From assembly GCF_040560245.1 (NCBI RefSeq), contig NZ_JAKMWP010000012.1: a DNA stretch of 64,000 nucleotides; one strand, 5' to 3'. A program made the position numbers and the translations under genes. This stretch comes from Morganella sibonii (lineage in GTDB: Bacteria; Pseudomonadota; Gammaproteobacteria; Enterobacterales; Enterobacteriaceae). Below, piece by piece: positions 63,504 through 64,000 of this stretch; the first letter of the stretch is position 1, and each line of letters starts with the position of its first letter. The notes beneath the pieces are model-generated. The model did no database searches. It was not told the DNA's origin and saw nothing but the letters and a program-made list of their open reading frames with translations.

Positions 63504-63710
63504 ATGAAACAAATCCCTATGACGGTACGCGGCGCAGACCAACTGCGTGAAGAATTAGAATTTCTCAAAAATGAGCGCCGTCCGAAAATTATCGCTGATA
63601 TCGCGGATGCCCGCGAGCACGGCGATCTGAAAGAAAACGCAGAATACCACGCAGCCCGTGAGCAGCAGGGTTTCTGTGAAGGCCGCATTCAGGAGATCGA
63701 AGCCAAGTGA
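63504..63710 (+). pseudogene. greA: Transcript cleavage factor GreA, truncated by an IS element
   Basis: Residues 1-68 match the N-terminal coiled-coil of GreA (MKQIPMTVRGADQLREELEF; AREHGDLKENAEYHAAREQQ, including the basic-patch/acidic-tip region). After IEAK the frame meets TGA, which is the first base triplet of an IS3-type terminal repeat at 63708; the C-terminal FKBP-like domain that contacts RNA polymerase is missing. E. coli GreA has 158 residues. Probably non-functional or dominant-negative. The remainder, if present, lies beyond the element outside the window. Confidence 0.92.
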
Positions 63711-64000
63711 TCTTCCCCTCCAAAAGTGGACACAGTCCTAAGCGAGGTTCTGGTTTTCAAATTGTTCCGGGCTGAGACCGCCACAAGCACTGTGACGACG
63801 CCAACGATTATAATCACACTCGATATAATTAAATACCGTTGTTCGCATCGTTTCCCGGCTAATAAAACGTTCACCGTGGACGCATTCCACTTTCAGCGAA
63901 TGAAAGAAGCTCTCTGCACAAGCATTGTCATAGCAGTTGCCTTTCGCGCTCATGCTGCCACGAAGACTATGTCGCGTCAGTAAGGCCTGATAATCTGCTG
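63708..64000. mobile_element. IS3-family insertion sequence, right end, incomplete
   Basis: Starts with the terminal repeat TGATCTTCCCCTCC and AAAGTGGACACAGTCC typical of IS3-group ends (IS3 itself begins TGATCTTACCC by recall), then the reversed 3' end of orfB. The element runs off the right edge, so its left end, length and target duplication cannot be seen. Confidence 0.9.
63738..64000 (-). CDS. IS3-family transposase OrfB, C-terminal part
   Basis: Open from the right window edge with no stop, ending at 63738. Readable residues include YQALLTRHSLRGSMSAKGNC, then AESFFHSLKVECVHGERFIS and CGGLSPEQFENQNLA. AESFFHSLK carries the Glu of the DDE catalytic triad of rve-type IS3 transposases. Orientation is opposite to greA. 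At least 87 codons are visible; a start at the inner ATG (63953) would be wrong because the frame continues upstream. Confidence 0.92.
   Translation of the reverse strand, partial: ADYQALLTRHSLRGSMSAKGNCYDNACAESFFHSLKVECVHGERFISRETMRTTVFNYIECDYNRWRRHSACGGLSPEQFENQNLA

Noticed and set aside
63738..63953. A short 71-codon protein starting at the inner ATG
   Set aside because: The frame continues upstream to the window edge with transposase-like residues, so it is only the end of IS3 OrfB.

Overview
The window is 64 kb of a gammaproteobacterial chromosome from the order Enterobacterales. Almost every gene has a close Escherichia coli counterpart with the same start context and family length (for example uvrD 720 codons, mdh 312, argR 156). 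Balanced base composition, orphan Hcp/effector genes and the gene set point to Morganellaceae, most likely Morganella. That genus call is inference from recall, because no database search was possible.

Layout. 1-12.5 kb: the cyaY / lptM-dapF-yigA-xerC-yigB / uvrD / corA block, a DedA-family gene, rarD, recQ, pldB and yigL (about 86 min in E. coli). 12.6-13.9 kb: an AT-rich two-gene island with a predicted metal-dependent phosphoesterase and an unknown partner, edged by a 65-bp interrupted palindrome. 14-20.2 kb: mscM, psd and rsgA on the minus strand, orn on the plus strand. 20.4-21.4 kb: three tandem tRNA-Gly(GCC) genes, then a gene-free stretch with five perfect DnaA boxes and a perfect IHF consensus. 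Its place next to glyVXY and queG matches the E. coli datA locus. 21.4-33 kb: queG, tsaE-amiB-mutL-miaA-hfq-hflX-hflK-hflC and purA. 33-41 kb: nsrR-rnr-rlmB, rpsF-priB-rpsR-rplI, ytfB, fklB and cysQ. 41-53 kb: ytfK, ytfL, msrA, tamA-tamB-ytfP, ppa, fbp and mpl. 53-63.7 kb: argR, mdh, sfsB, ispB, rplU-rpmA, obgE, dacB and greA (about 71-73 min in E. coli). Three E. coli map segments are therefore joined here.

Accessory signals sit at the seams. (1) Between mdh and ispB, the Ner-like sfsB faces a divergent gene with a phage Mu repressor-type DNA-binding domain. The intergenic region carries four copies of an 8-bp motif in near-dyad arrangement and a possible 30-codon ORF, a layout that mirrors the c/ner switch of phage Mu. 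(2) Between obgE and dacB is an orphan type VI secretion cassette: hcp, a DUF4225-like putative effector overlapping it by one base, and a convergent small membrane protein that is a candidate immunity protein. (3) greA is cut after codon 68 by an IS3-family element that runs off the right edge.

The core genes cover DNA repair and replication control (uvrD, recQ, mutL, priB, xerC, datA), RNA processing and modification (rnr, orn, rlmB, miaA, tsaE, queG, hfq), ribosome assembly (rsgA, obgE, ribosomal proteins) and envelope biogenesis (amiB, dacB, mpl, psd, tamAB, dapF, lptM, mscM). Small genes found at these places in E. coli (nnr, yjeT, yhbE, pldA) are absent here.
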